Shown here piece by piece: positions 1 to 12,216 of a stretch of 64,000 nucleotides of DNA. The notes under the pieces were generated by a model. That model was given only the letters and a program-made list of their open reading frames with translations. It was not told where the DNA came from and searched no databases. Every line of letters starts with the position of its first letter. Within the stretch, counting starts at the first letter, position 1. Origin of the DNA: Chrysomallon squamiferum (Eukaryota > Mollusca > Gastropoda > Neomphalida > Peltospiridae). The position numbers and the translations under genes are program-made. Where the stretch lies: NCBI GenBank assembly GCA_012295275.1, contig CM022671.1:13929178-13993177 (forward strand). Direction: 5' to 3'.

Positions 1-3000
1 GTGGATTAAGGATATTCGTAACGAGATCTTGAAACGAGGAATCTTGGTCCACGCAGTGGCGTACAGCCAAGAAGCCGAGGCGGCCATCTCACTGCTCGCA
101 GCTGACACTCAAGGCAAAACTTACTTCGCTAACGATCAGACAAACTCAACTTCACTCTCTGATGGTTTGGTTGCGACCATTTCTGATCACGCATCGGTGG
201 ATTCAATGGATACCCCGGTTTCAGTAAGTTTTTTTTGTTTTTTTTTGTTCGATGTGATTTATACATAAGTACATATCATGACATAAATATAACGTTATAT
301 ATACGTGTTTGATATTGGGTTCAAATTATGCGACTGCAATAGATAATTCTATTATAGACAGTTTGAATTCTCGCAGTGTCAGTCGTAATCATAATATATT
401 TGGCCTAACTCAATTTATTGCCTAATCCACTTGTGTACTCATACCCTCCAAAATTGACATTTTTAATTTAAAATTCTGCCTGATCCCTAGTTTTGCTGCA
501 TTTACTTTGTTAATCTGTTCCATATTTTATCTGAATTCATCAGGTTTCCAGTGACTCAGTCTTAGTAACATTCATGCGTCCTGCGACTGGTTCTTTTTAC
601 ATCGATTCCACAATAGGTCGGGAAACCACTGTGGCCTTCACTTATACTGAGCCTATCTTCGTTACGTTGCATACCTCAGATTTCTCGTTGTCTAACAAAA
701 CTCATCCAGCCATATACAGCGACGACAGACTATCATATATCTTGACCATAACAATACCAGAAATAGCCCAGGTAAGCCCAGTTTAATTTATACATTTAGG
801 ATTGTTTGTATGTTTTCTTAACCTCATTGATATGGTTACAGTTAATAATGTTACCTTAGATTTTGATCCGATAAGTAAGATTCTTTAATATCCTCTATCC
901 AAGTGACATAACAAAAACAGTGCTATATTATCGGTACATACCACGCAGAATAATAAACAGAAGGTTATAAATGTGTTATAATGATTTTTAATGATTATAA
1001 TTATATTGATGTATATGGAATTAAAAACGATGGCACTACGTCTAAGTAGACTGTCCAGTCTACAGTTAGCTCTGTTTTAAAATTAACACTTTCTTTAATT
1101 AACCAAAACATACTGCTATTTTGAAATTGAATAACTTATTCAATTATAGAAAGGTCAGTGGATTTATCGCATAACAACAAATGCCATGGACTCCAGCGTC
1201 ACTGTGCACGTACAATCAAAACAGACCGACGCCGACACCAACGCCATCCTGTTCAACTCTTGGATTTCTAAAGATCTAATCAAGTACGAGGCCAAAGGAA
1301 AATTTGAAATCTTCGCCGAGGTGACTAGAGGCCGAGCGCCTGTCCTAGACGCAGAGGTCATCTCTATGCTGGAAAGACCAGGATCGGTGCCAAAGAAAAT
1401 ATACATGAAAGATGACGGATCAGGTATAAGATCGTACTCAAGAAATCTTGTCATGAAATGTTACGTTTCTCATTTAACAAATACACAGAAACGTGTAAAA
1501 ACCGATCCCTCAATAAATTGCAATTTCCCCAATACGAACTATTTCCATTATCCAGTGATTTATCAGGAAAAGGATTTTATTTATTTATTTATTTTTTACA
1601 TGGTCGCTTTTGAGAAGTTTCGTTTTACACGTTAAAGTAGGCTTATCCTATATTAGGATAAAAGCTATAGCTTGTACCTTGATAGTAGGAGCTGTTTGCT
1701 CAGAATAAAGCTTATAAATAAACTTTATTTAACAAAATTATATTTAAGTTATGTTATTTTACGTTTTCTTATTTTAGGTTCTGATATTATCAAAGGAGAC
1801 GGTATTTATTCCTCATATATAATGGCGCCCGACCTAAGTCAAAATGGCCGCTATAATGTCAAGGTTATGGTTAAGGGAAAGCATGACGTCAGTAAGGTGG
1901 TCACAGGACAGAGATTCAGTGGAGCTTTAGAAACTGGAGAATCGGGTAAATAAACAGAATATTGTATTAACGGCGCACCAAGGATTTCATCATCATAATA
2001 ACATTATATAGATGGCACAGAAAATGAAATACATTAAACATAAAATATAGATCAACAAGGAATAAGCCAGAATGTTTTAAATCCACCTATGATATTATAA
2101 AATAGGTTGTTTTGTTAATAAACGTTAAATTGACAGCTTTTGTCAGCTTGAAAACATAAATACAGTATTACAAAGGTAAGCATATGTATTATTAATGGTA
2201 CCTCTTATTATCTTAAACATTAAATTTATTTTCTTTTTCAGACTGTCAAAATTGTTTTAATTATAATTATTTTATTTTATTTATTTGAATAATAAAATTT
2301 TGTTATAATTCAGGAATACAGAAGATTTTTATTACTTCGTATTTGTTGTTAAATAAATAAATAATTTCCTCTTTTCAATACAGTTTTTATTGATCAACTC
2401 AGAAATCCCGAAACAGAAGCCATTGAAGACTTCCAGCGAGTGACATCTGCAGGTGACTTCCGGGTATACGACTTTCCAGAAAGCACTGAAAACATAACAG
2501 ACGAAATTCCGCCAGCCAGAATCAATGACCTTGAACTTGTATCACTAGACCAAGACACTGGCATTGTGATAATCGAGTGGACATCTGTTGGGGATGATAT
2601 GGATCGGGGTAAAGGTCAGTAACACCCAACCCCCCAAAACCCCTCTCCAAATAAAAAAACAACAAAAAAAAGAAGCAAAAAAAAACAAAAAAAACAACAA
2701 CAAAAAACCCCACAACAAAACAACAAAAGCAAAAAAAACAAAACAATAACAACAAAAAAACACACGACAATAACGACATTGTAACAAGATACGGAAACTT
2801 TATCTCGGATTTCTATTATATCATATCGTGTATTCTTCTTTTCCTTTGAAGTTCCATAATTATTGTTTTCGCCACTGCCACTACGTCTAGCACCATAAGT
2901 ATTAAAACTACAAGTACTGACTCCACCGCTGCCACATCACCAACACTACCACTATCACCTGCTGATATTATTGTTGTTCTTCAATCGTTCATACATTTTT

Positions 3001-3580
3001 GATATTTTGTATTGTACATATATGTATTTACTTTTCAGCTGATATGTATTACCTTCACTTGTCAGACAGTTTTCACGAACTACTTGAAAAACGAGATTCC
3101 AATGACAGCCTTACAAGTGTTAAACTAGCGAACGGTTCATTTCTTCAACCAAAGCCATCTGGAGAGAGGGAACGCCTGGAATTCAACCTCACGTTTCTAC
3201 TTCACGATAAAACCCTCTACCTGTCAGTGCGTACTGCCGACGCCACTGGAAATATTGCAGAACCATCTAACATCGTTACACTGTCGTACGTCGACGACGT
3301 TGCAGTTCCCGTGGAGAAGGCGACTCATGCTAGCAGTATGTATCGCAGTTTTGTTCTACCTACTGTGATTTCTTTCGTTCTTCTACTCGTTCTCATCACG
3401 ATACTGTGTTTGCTGATAGCTCATCGAAGGAATGAGATGCAGTGGAAAGACAAACTGGTTCCAAAAGACGAGCATCCTAAGAACATCGCCGGGAACAAAA
3501 ACATGAACTACAGAGTCGAAGGGCAGTACGTACTGCGATGGCACGAGGAACCAAATTCGTGGTACTCGACGCCATTATAG
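1..3580 (+). CDS. CLCA: CLCA-family protein (calcium-activated chloride channel regulator), C-terminal part, six exons
   Basis: Exons read at 1-223 (open to the left edge, reading frame from base 2), 544-771, 1150-1423, 1778-1945, 2384-2614 and 3039-3580 (TAG stop). Every junction has GT/AG and the phases join without a stop, giving 554 residues. The first exon is the end of a von Willebrand A-type domain (ILVHAVAYSQEAE). Next come beta-rich segments, including IKGDGIYSSYI, typical of CLCA proteins. The stretch PPARINDLELVS...WTSVGDD is the fibronectin-III-like region that precedes the CLCA C-terminus. A hydrophobic helix (VLPTVISFVLLLVLITILCLL) follows at about 3358-3418, then a basic cytosolic tail of about 50 residues ending at the stop. 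CLCA proteins are secreted or membrane-tethered, self-cleaving metalloproteases that modulate calcium-activated chloride conductance. The N-terminal protease domain is outside the window, so activity cannot be judged. Family assignment is firm; the exact paralogue is not. Confidence 0.85.
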
Positions 3581-3845
3581 TCGTGGAACCATGGTAACGT
3601 TCGATATAACCTAATTAGATACCCTTTTAACTGGAAGATGACGGTGTTACATCACAAGGACGAAATGAAATCACCATAGGGATGAACAACTAACTATGTT
3701 GTCATATCTGTTAAGGGTAATCTCTGATTTTTGTTATATAATACGTTTTCATTTTAAATCTTTTAATAGGATTCAAGTGTTTTACGAGGTGCGTTTCTTG
3801 TTTTATTTAAGGTCTGTTTAGAATTCATCTGGCGGTACCGCATAA

Positions 3846-3926
3846 AATAAAATTCTGTATATCCCAAGCTTTTCTTTTATTATTCTTGGCCATATATCAT
3901 CGCTCAATATAAAGTATGGCAATAAA
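3846..3926 (+). promoter_or_regulatory. Candidate poly(A) signals of the CLCA gene
   Basis: AATAAA occurs at 3846-3851 and again at 3921-3926, 266 and 341 bases after the CLCA stop codon. Either could be used. The region is AT-rich, so chance matches are likely. Confidence 0.35.
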
Positions 3927-4801
3927 ATATTACTACTACAAATATCATTTTGTACCTTTCACCACTGAAAGTTGCTATTTTATTTTTCTGAAGAAACTAG
4001 AGTGCAAATAGTTCAGTCCATATAGAAATGGTCGCATTCACATATTTTAAAACTGTACTTTCTATTGTTGTTATACTTAATTATTAATTAGACTGAACAA
4101 TAAAACCATATAGAATATAATTCGGATGTTTATAGAACATATTTAGAATGTTTTCTTGTCTCTCGAAAGATACACTTTTAAAGAAAAATTATCACCTGAC
4201 TGATGGTGACGAGATATTCACCTCATATAGAAATAGTAACAAGCAGTTTTTAGCTAATTCCTTCCAAAGAAGAATTTTAAAATATTTGTGACCTCTTAAA
4301 ATTATTTTATATCTATATATTTTATATAAAATAATAAATAGCTAATAAATGGAAATTTTGTTATTATATGTTGTAATTCGTTCGTTCTCAATGCTATAGA
4401 TGTTGTAGCCCGTGAAGATTTCAAGTGTGGCCCGCCAAACACGTTACATTGTGTAAGTGGGGATACCTTTTAATTAAATGTGTAGCAGAATGAAAATGGT
4501 GCGGCTCCTTTATCTACAGATATTGCGGCCCACAAGTACTTTCAGTTTGACGCCTGATGTAGCTGACGTGATTTCTTTAGAGGAATGAAAATACAATTCC
4601 TCGAAAAAAAATAAAAATAGCAATGAAAAACTGCTTTCTAACAAAAGTTTCAGCACGCAAAAATTTGTTTTTCACTCTCCTGGGACTTACAGGATGTCAA
4701 CTATTGCTTTATATAATACAGTTATATGTAGATAAAAATGAACACACAAATAGACAAATAAATAAATCAACATATGAAAGAAAGAAAGAATGAATAAATA
4801 A
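3927..4801. other. Intergenic AT-rich DNA, no gene seen
   Basis: No coding exon or RNA gene was recognised. Around 4400-4560 there are short GC-richer words (for example tgtggcccgcc and gcggcccacaag) that could be an old transposon fragment, but I could not assign it. Confidence 0.5.
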
Positions 4802-4825
4802 CTGCTACTACTACTACTACTACTA

Positions 4826-4874
<49 letters not shown>

Positions 4875-4961
4875 TTTATTATTGAACACAACAGTTAATA
4901 CAAATGTTAAATATTATGACCAACAGGTGAATGTTTAAACATATATAGACTTACCTGTTTA

Positions 4962-4998
<37 letters not shown>
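4802..4998. repeat. Trinucleotide microsatellites (CTA)n/(TTA)n and (AAT)n
   Basis: A CTA run at 4804-4826 passes directly into a TTA run to about 4881. A separate AAT run lies at 4964-4998. Confidence 0.9.
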
Positions 4999-4999
<1 letters not shown>

Positions 5000-5094
5000 T
5001 TCCACGGATATTTATATAAATTATTTATTAAAATAAATATAAATTCTATCGTTGGCCAACTGAATGAAAACATTGTATTACTTACTATTCATTC

Positions 5095-5720
5095 AATACG
5101 AACACACGCGCACAGGCCGGTATAGCAACCCCAAAACACACACCCTCAGTCCCAAATCACTCCAGCCCGAACACACGCCCAGGCCAGCCTAACTCAATTA
5201 CACATCTCTGAGACACTCCCTAGCACAGTCCAAATTAAAACACGTCAGCCGAAAACCAGCCCCGGCCAGCCTAAATCACTCCCTCGGTCAGTCCATTTTA
5301 AACCCCTTTAGCCGCGCATACGCCCGGACCAGTCTATGTCACTACCCTCATCATCAAATCACTCCAACGGTCAATCCAAATTAACTGACTTCAGCCGAAC
5401 ACACGCCCAGGCCAGCCCTAGATCACTCCCACATCTCCAAAACACTCCCATGGACAGACCAAATTAACTGACTTCAGCCGAACACCCGCACCGGTCAGTC
5501 CACTTTACACCCCTTCAGCCGAAAACACGCCCGGACGAGTCTATTTCACTACCCTCATCACCAAAAAAGTCAATCGATCAGTCCAATTTAAACCCCTTCA
5601 GCAGAACGACGCCTGGACCAGTCTATTTCACTACCCTCATCACCAAATTACTCCCTCGATCAGTCCAAATTAACTGTCTTCTCTGTGTATGTGTGTGTGT
5701 GTGTGCGTGCGCGCGCGTGC
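5095..5720. repeat. C-rich degenerate tandem array followed by a TG/CG tract
   Basis: About 580 bases of C-rich, G-poor sequence repeat phrases such as cttcagccgaacac, acgcccggaccagtctat, cactaccctcatcacc and cagtccaaattaactg. Matching phrases recur at roughly 82-84 bases (for example 5539 and 5621), with shorter and scrambled units elsewhere. It ends in TGTGTG...CGCGCG at 5684-5720. The composition contrasts sharply with the AT-rich surroundings. A shorter related sequence is at 26590-26720. It contains no open frame of note. Confidence 0.7.
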
Positions 5721-6164
5721 ATCATTAATATTATTATCTCATGTAATGTCGATTTGCGCTATAATAGGTGTTTTCAGTTATTGTCTTCCAATTAATTTGT
5801 TTTATTAATTAGTTTACACTAACTTTAAATGTATTCTTGTTCCATTCATAGAGGGACGAACAAGTGTAACTAGGATAGTATCATGCATTTGTTGGCTGTC
5901 GATTAATTGCATGTTTTAGACAGTTTGTTGTTCATATATTACAATACTGAAGTTTTATTTTATGATAACGGATCATATATAATACTTGTAAATGTAATAG
6001 TACAGGAGTACTTTTAGTGCAGACAGCACCCATTAAACTGGCATGATTATTGCTACCAAAACAAACACAATTTAACTCTATTTTATTATTTATTTATTTA
6101 TTTACTTTGTTGATGTTGTTGTTCTTGTAAACCGAGTAATTTTCAGCTCCATGGATTTGCTCAT

Positions 6165-6575
6165 AAAAGGGGTGCCTATGTATTACTTTCACTTGTCAAA
6201 CAATTACCAGTGACAGCCTTTCACATATTAAACTAGAGGACGGTTCATTTCTTCAACCAAAGCCATCTGCAGAGAGGGAACGCCTGGGTTCAACCTCACG
6301 TCTTCGCTTCACGATAAAACAATCTACCTGTCCGAGCCAACTACCGAGAATAAAAATATGAACAACAGAATCAAAGGGCAGTATGTATTGCGATGGTTCG
6401 AGGAACCAAACACGTGACATCAGGCGCCATTACTTTCGATACAACATCTTTAGAGAACCTTTTAGTTGTGAGATGACAATGTACAAGATAAAATGACTAA
6501 AGAGTTGAATAATTATGACGTCATATCTGATAAGGGCAATCTCTGGTTTTATTATATAATACATAATCATTTCAA
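6165..6575 (+). pseudogene. Decayed duplicate of the CLCA last exon and 3'UTR
   Basis: The sequence repeats the last CLCA exon about 3.1 kb upstream. A tttcagct-like acceptor at about 6142-6150 is followed by copies of the words for YYFHLS, NGSFLQPKPS and RLRFN-like sequence, then KNMNNRIKGQYVLRW and EEPN. The match continues into the 3'UTR (tcatatctgataagggcaatctctggtttt against 3703-3735). Relative to the parent exon it has frameshifts. It also has a large internal deletion from after the residues KTLYLS to just before KNMN, which removes the end of the extracellular domain and the whole membrane helix. It cannot encode the parent C-terminus. The shared UTR shows genomic duplication rather than capture of coding sequence alone. 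Confidence 0.85.
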
Positions 6576-7219
6576 CTTTGGTTTTATTTATTCTTGTTCA
6601 ACTGAAATAAAGACGGCGGACCGTTCACGTCAGTTCTTTCAAACAAATAGATCTCAGTTTGAATAAACAGATTAAACTTATTCTTCTTTCCTGCTGATCG
6701 TTTATTGTTTTAAAGCCTGCATTGTAGGTCAGTATTGTAAAGTTAGGAAGTTTAGGGATTTAATACAGAAGTACATTCGGAGTTACCCGAGGCTTGAAAT
6801 GGTAGTCGTAGATATTATTCTTATTGTTTATCATTACGAGAACATAGAACCTGCATTCCCAACACGATACGAAGTCAGATTCATGAAGTTCTTTTAACAG
6901 TAAAAGTGAATTTCGGAATATTTCCAGAAACAGGAAATCGGGACTTCAGTTTAGTCAGCGAAATCAGTTTGAAGCTAAAATCTAATCAAAGGAAACAACT
7001 GCATTTGTAATTATCCTAGCAGGACTGATAGAGTTACTCCCCTTGATCCATTTGTAAGGCGTTTTTCGTATACTGTTAAATCAGAGAATATATATATTTA
7101 AGAAATTACTGAAAATGAGAACGGAGAAGGTGCTGAACATAATATTCATATTCCAAGTACATGCATGAAATATTGAAAATATTTTAACAGCAAGGAGAAA
7201 GTTCAAAAGCCAAAGTAGC
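6576..7219. other. Intergenic, no gene seen
   Basis: AT-rich sequence without recognisable exons. It may contain the 5' end of the retroelement relic that follows, but no long terminal repeat was identified. Confidence 0.4.
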
Positions 7220-8200
7220 AGTTAAGAAATTGAAATATGATTAGAGAAAGGGTCAACTAAACAGATTACTTCTGTCTTGGCATGGTTAGATGAACAAGCC
7301 ATTGACATATATGATAGATTTTCTTTTGGACAAAATGAAGATGCAAAGAAAATTGTGCTAAGAAAGTTTGAGCAGTTTTGCATTGGCAAAGCCAATGAAA
7401 AATATGAAATATTTCTCTTCAACAAAAGGAAGCAAGAAGAGGTTGAGACAATCCATGCATACGTAACTTCACTGTGAAAACTCATCGAAGCACATAATTG
7501 TAAAACATATGAGGACAATATGTTCAGAGACAGAACAGTACTTTGTGTGGGAGATGTCTCAGTTTGTCCGAAATTCTCGGAGGATAGAAAACTGACACTG
7601 TCATTGAGCATAAAATGAGGAGATGGTTGGCATGCCAGGTGGGCAGAAAACTAGATCTCACCAAGATGTTAATGGGTGACTCACGATTTAGTAGAAAATG
7701 GATTTCTAGGTGCAATTTCCAACATGGCGGATAATTAATGTTTTCTTGGGAGAACCAAAGTTTGTTTAAAGAGGGGCAAAGGTGCAGACATAACTGTCAT
7801 CCCAGAGATCAAAGCTACAGGAAGAAAATGCTGTAACATATGACATCTCTGCCACAAGACAGATACCCGCAGCCTCTGTAGATTAAAATTAAAAAAACCT
7901 GAATTGCCTGCAGACTAAGACTGATTCATTCAGTGACCACACCAACAGACTGGTAGTGGTGCCTAAAGAAAAGAAACAGTCCACTTATTTATGCAACAGT
8001 GTCAAGCAAGAACACAATCCTCTTCCTTCCATGGACAATCTGCTGGCAGAGTTTGCAGGAGCAAGAGTATTTACTAAACTGGGCTGTGATAGTGGTTTCC
8101 ACCAAATGACATTAGATGAAGAGCTGACAACAATTATTACTCCATTTGGGCAATTTTGTTACAAAAGGCAGCCTTTTTGGAATTTCTTCAGGTGCTGAGC
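7220..8200 (+). mobile_element. Broken Ty3/gypsy retrotransposon (gag and RT fragments)
   Basis: Two coding islands in one orientation. At 7277-7477 a Gag-like segment includes DIYDRFSF, VLRKFEQFC and FNKRKQEEVETI, a pattern typical of metazoan gypsy Gag proteins. Related sequence continues after a stop to about 7610. At about 7925-8198 the start of reverse transcriptase appears: VVVPKEKK, PLPSMDNLLAEFAGARVFTKLGCDSGFHQM and TIITPFGQFCYKRQPF, breaking off just where the family's conserved PFG motif would be. Zinc knuckle, protease, the RT catalytic YVDD box, RNase H and integrase are absent, and stops separate the islands. It is an inactive internal-deletion relic. Family confidence is good; exact ends are unknown. 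Confidence 0.8.
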
Positions 8201-9661
8201 TCCTTCTGTAATAGTTGTTGTCTAACAGCTGATATATCCATAGATGTACAAATTTCTACTAAAACTGTTTTGTATCTTTTCAGTTAGGTTCTTCCATTAT
8301 GTTTAAGCAGTTTTAAAATGAAAAAGAAAAGAAAAGAGTATGAAAATAATAATAATAATATTAATATTAATAAAATATTAAAAAAAACTATTACAAATAA
8401 TAAAAATAATAATAATAAATAAAAAGGAGACAAAAGAAAAAGAGAAGAAAACAAAACAAACAAAATTATTATTATTATTATTTTACAGTAATACCAAAAT
8501 AAAAATGTGCTATGATAAATGTTTTTATTTGTTTCTCTATCAGTTTATTTTATTTTATTTTATTTATTTTTCTTTCTATTATTATTATTTCTTTCTTTCT
8601 TTCGTTTTCTTTCTGGTTTCTGTTGACATTTCGGCTGATGTTTCTACATTTAATACAGGCCTAATACTGTTTAAATTTAATAATTATATTTAATGACACA
8701 AAAGAGCTTGCTATTGAATATATGGCGAGTGAGTGATTAAAGAGTGATAGACTACCAACAATAATTAATATACACATAAATACATATCCACACAGAAAAA
8801 CAAAAACCAACAAGAAGAAAAGAAGAAATAAAAATAGGAAGAAATAATAATAATAAAAAACAAGAAGAAGAAATAATTAGCAAAAAGAACACACACAATT
8901 TTCTCAGGGTTATATCTTATAATTGTCTTTTTCTCCATTTTTTTTTGGTGTGTGTGATGTGTAAAAATTGAATGAATTAAAATTATTTTTAAAACTATAG
9001 TCTTGCTTTTAGCTTAGTTAAAAATTAATTGTTGTTTTTACTACTAACAATATTAAAATTTTGTAAAAATTAAAGGAAATAAAAACGATTTTTAAAATCA
9101 GTTTGTTTGTATAACTATTTTCTCTAACCAATTATTGTATGAATATTAAAAAAAAATTTGTTGTTTCTTTTTACTAATTTCTTAAAACAATAAAGGAAAA
9201 AAAGATTTGCAAAACCAAACAGTTTCATATGACTTTGAATACTAACATTTGTTATGTGTCCTTCTACTACTGAAATTGTTTTTCAAAAGATTATTAATTA
9301 TTCCTTGCCATAATAATACTATTATTGTCAAATGTCCCTATAATTAAATGTAGCAATAGTAATGTAAAATGGTTAACATGGAATAGATCATACTTGATCC
9401 TGTGTGACTGTTCACCTTAGGCACTGAACATTAACTAAATTATGAAATACATTTAATATTCATTTTACCAAAATCTGATCATAAAAAGTATGAATGTAAT
9501 GAAGTAGAAAAAAAAAAGAATGATTTGTAAACCAGAACAATAATAAAGACTAAATATAAATGTTTTCATAATACAAGCTGTGGTTCAGATACGACTGGTG
9601 AAAGTGTTGATACAAACAGGGATGATATTGATACAACTGGTGATATTTTTAAAACTAGTGA
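8201..9661. other. Intergenic AT-rich DNA with short AAT/ATT runs
   Basis: Low-complexity A/T sequence with AAT runs at about 8347-8420 and 8467-8485. No coding exon was seen. An ATTAAA on the minus strand at 9452-9457 is a possible weak poly(A) signal for the MET gene, which ends at 9662. Confidence 0.45.
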
Positions 9662-12168
9662 TTATGTTGATACAACTGATGATACTGATTCAACAGATGG
9701 TGCAGGTATAACTGGAGATACAATTAGTGGTTTGGTTTCTTCACTTGGTAAAACAGCAGGTTTGAAATCATCAGTGTAATGATACTGTGAACTTAGGTCA
9801 AGGTTGACATAGGTGTTGACAATGTCACATCGTTGTGGTCCAGTTTTCTGCTTCACATCCTTGATAACAATTTCCATTTCATTAGAAAGTTCTGAAAATG
9901 TTGGTCGGTCGGAACCTGAACCCCTCCAACACTGATGCATGACTGCATAGCTGTAAGTAACAGAAAATTAATGTACTAAAACAGAAAAACAACTAATTCA
10001 TATTTGGCAAATTGATATATATGTAAAAACCGCAAGAACACAGGTCTCATTTAGTCCTGTGTTTTCACTGACTGTCTATTGTTTACCAGTATCTATCTGC
10101 TATTGTTGTTATTATTATATGACTTAAAATAATAATGTTAGAAACCCCTTTGCTGTTTGCTTTATTATGGTAGAAGTGTAACTTCAAATTACTGAACACA
10201 ACAGGGTGATGGTAAATATATTTACTATTGAAAAGTTGTCAAGGATAATCAGGACAGTAACTGAAATGATTTAGAAGTATACTATACTGACAGCTTATTT
10301 AATATATCTAAGTATACTAATACATAATCAATATTATATTTATAGTTATTTCAATGTATCTGAGTATACTAATATACTATCCATATATTATTTATAGTTA
10401 TTTTAATACATTTGTACCTTACAAGTGCACCAACTTAGAATTTTCCAAGTTGTGAGCAGTTGCCTGGTTGTTTTTTGCTTTGAGTTTGGAACCAAAATCT
10501 GAGTTACAAGCAAGCTAGCTGCTGTAATGAACAACACAATATCTGCCCAGCATTTTGCCAAATTTCTTTTTTCTAACCATAAATCCTAAGAAAGTGAGTG
10601 CAAAGCAGAGTGCTGATAAGAAGAAGTGGATGATGTGCATTGAATTAAAGCTTGAATTCATAGAAAAACATGAGCAAGGTGTGCGTGTTTTCAACTTGGC
10701 TAGGCAGTACAATATGTACCATACTGAAGCAGAAGGAGTCAAAAAAGGCTACAACTCCAGCCATGGGTATTAAAATAATTTGTCTGATCTCCAAGATAAA
10801 TACACTTTACAAAACCAATTTATTTCTTTACATTCTCTTTTATTTTTGTTTTTATACAATATTTGTCTTTCACAAATACATTTTTCTTATTTAAAAACAC
10901 ATTATCCAAAATTGGGGCGATTTTTGCAGGGCTGGAACATATTAATGGTATTTCAATTAATTTCAGTTGGATAATTTGATTTGATACACAAGAAAATTGA
11001 GTTATGAGCTCATTCACAGAAAGAATTAAACTTGTTAGTCAAGGTACCACTGTGTATCTAAGTATACTCATACACCATCCATACTTTATTTATAATTAAT
11101 TTATATATCAGAGAATATTCACAGAGAATCTGAACTACATTTGTGGCTAAATGAACCTATCACTGTATACTCACAGAGCATCTGGACAATACTGTGGCTG
11201 AGGCATTCTGCGGCCTGCTTTCAGATAGCGAATCATGTCCCAGTTGTCAACATCTGGATAGGGATTTACTCCACGAGTCATCAACTCCCACAAAACAACT
11301 CCAAACGACCACTAAAATAGTCATAAGATTGACTTTTGCACTTTTCATATTTTATATTATACATTAATGCATGATGAATGAAATTTATAAATCTTTATTT
11401 GATGTTAATGAGTTCACTGTCCTTTTGGTGTTGTAACTAAATTATTGTTTAATTTGTTGTGTATTAACAAACACATATCTACAACATCTGGCTATGATGT
11501 GTATATATATATAATATAATATTTATCATATCAGACCTGTAACTAAAATATTGTTTTATTTGTAATACGTTAATAAACTTTTATTTTCCCCTATCTGGTT
11601 TTGATATATGGGTATAATAATAAACACATTTCTACAAAATCTGATTTTGATGTGTATGTAAAATAATAAAAGTATATTTACTTTTCAGACCTAGAATCCA
11701 TTTAATTATTTAATTATTTAATCTGTAATATATTAATACATTTTTATTTACCACATCAGACTTTGATGTGTATGTCCCTTTCTCTAAACTTTCAAGTGCC
11801 ATCCATTTCACGGGAAGTTTGGTTTTCTTGTTGTCTGAGCTGTAATATTCCTTCTCATAAATGTCTCGAGCTAGTCCAAAATCAGCTACTTTCACACAGA
11901 AATCATCATCCAGCCTGTGGAAAAACAATAATACAGTTTGTAATATACCAGAATTCAGAAATAAATATAAACATAGTTATAAATATATACATTATATAGT
12001 GTTACAACAAAGAAATTAATATGTCAACACCTTATAATGTTGTGTATAAATAAAGAATTATTACTGTTCATAATACACACTAACACAATTTGATTTAAAA
12101 TATTTTAAGAAATTAATACAAATTATATAAAAGCCAAATTTCAAATCATCGTAAAAATAAAAATATTC

Positions 12169-12216
<48 letters not shown>

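Noticed and set aside
1164-1454. Minus-strand ORF overlapping a CLCA exon
   Set aside because: Antisense shadow of the exon 1150-1423.
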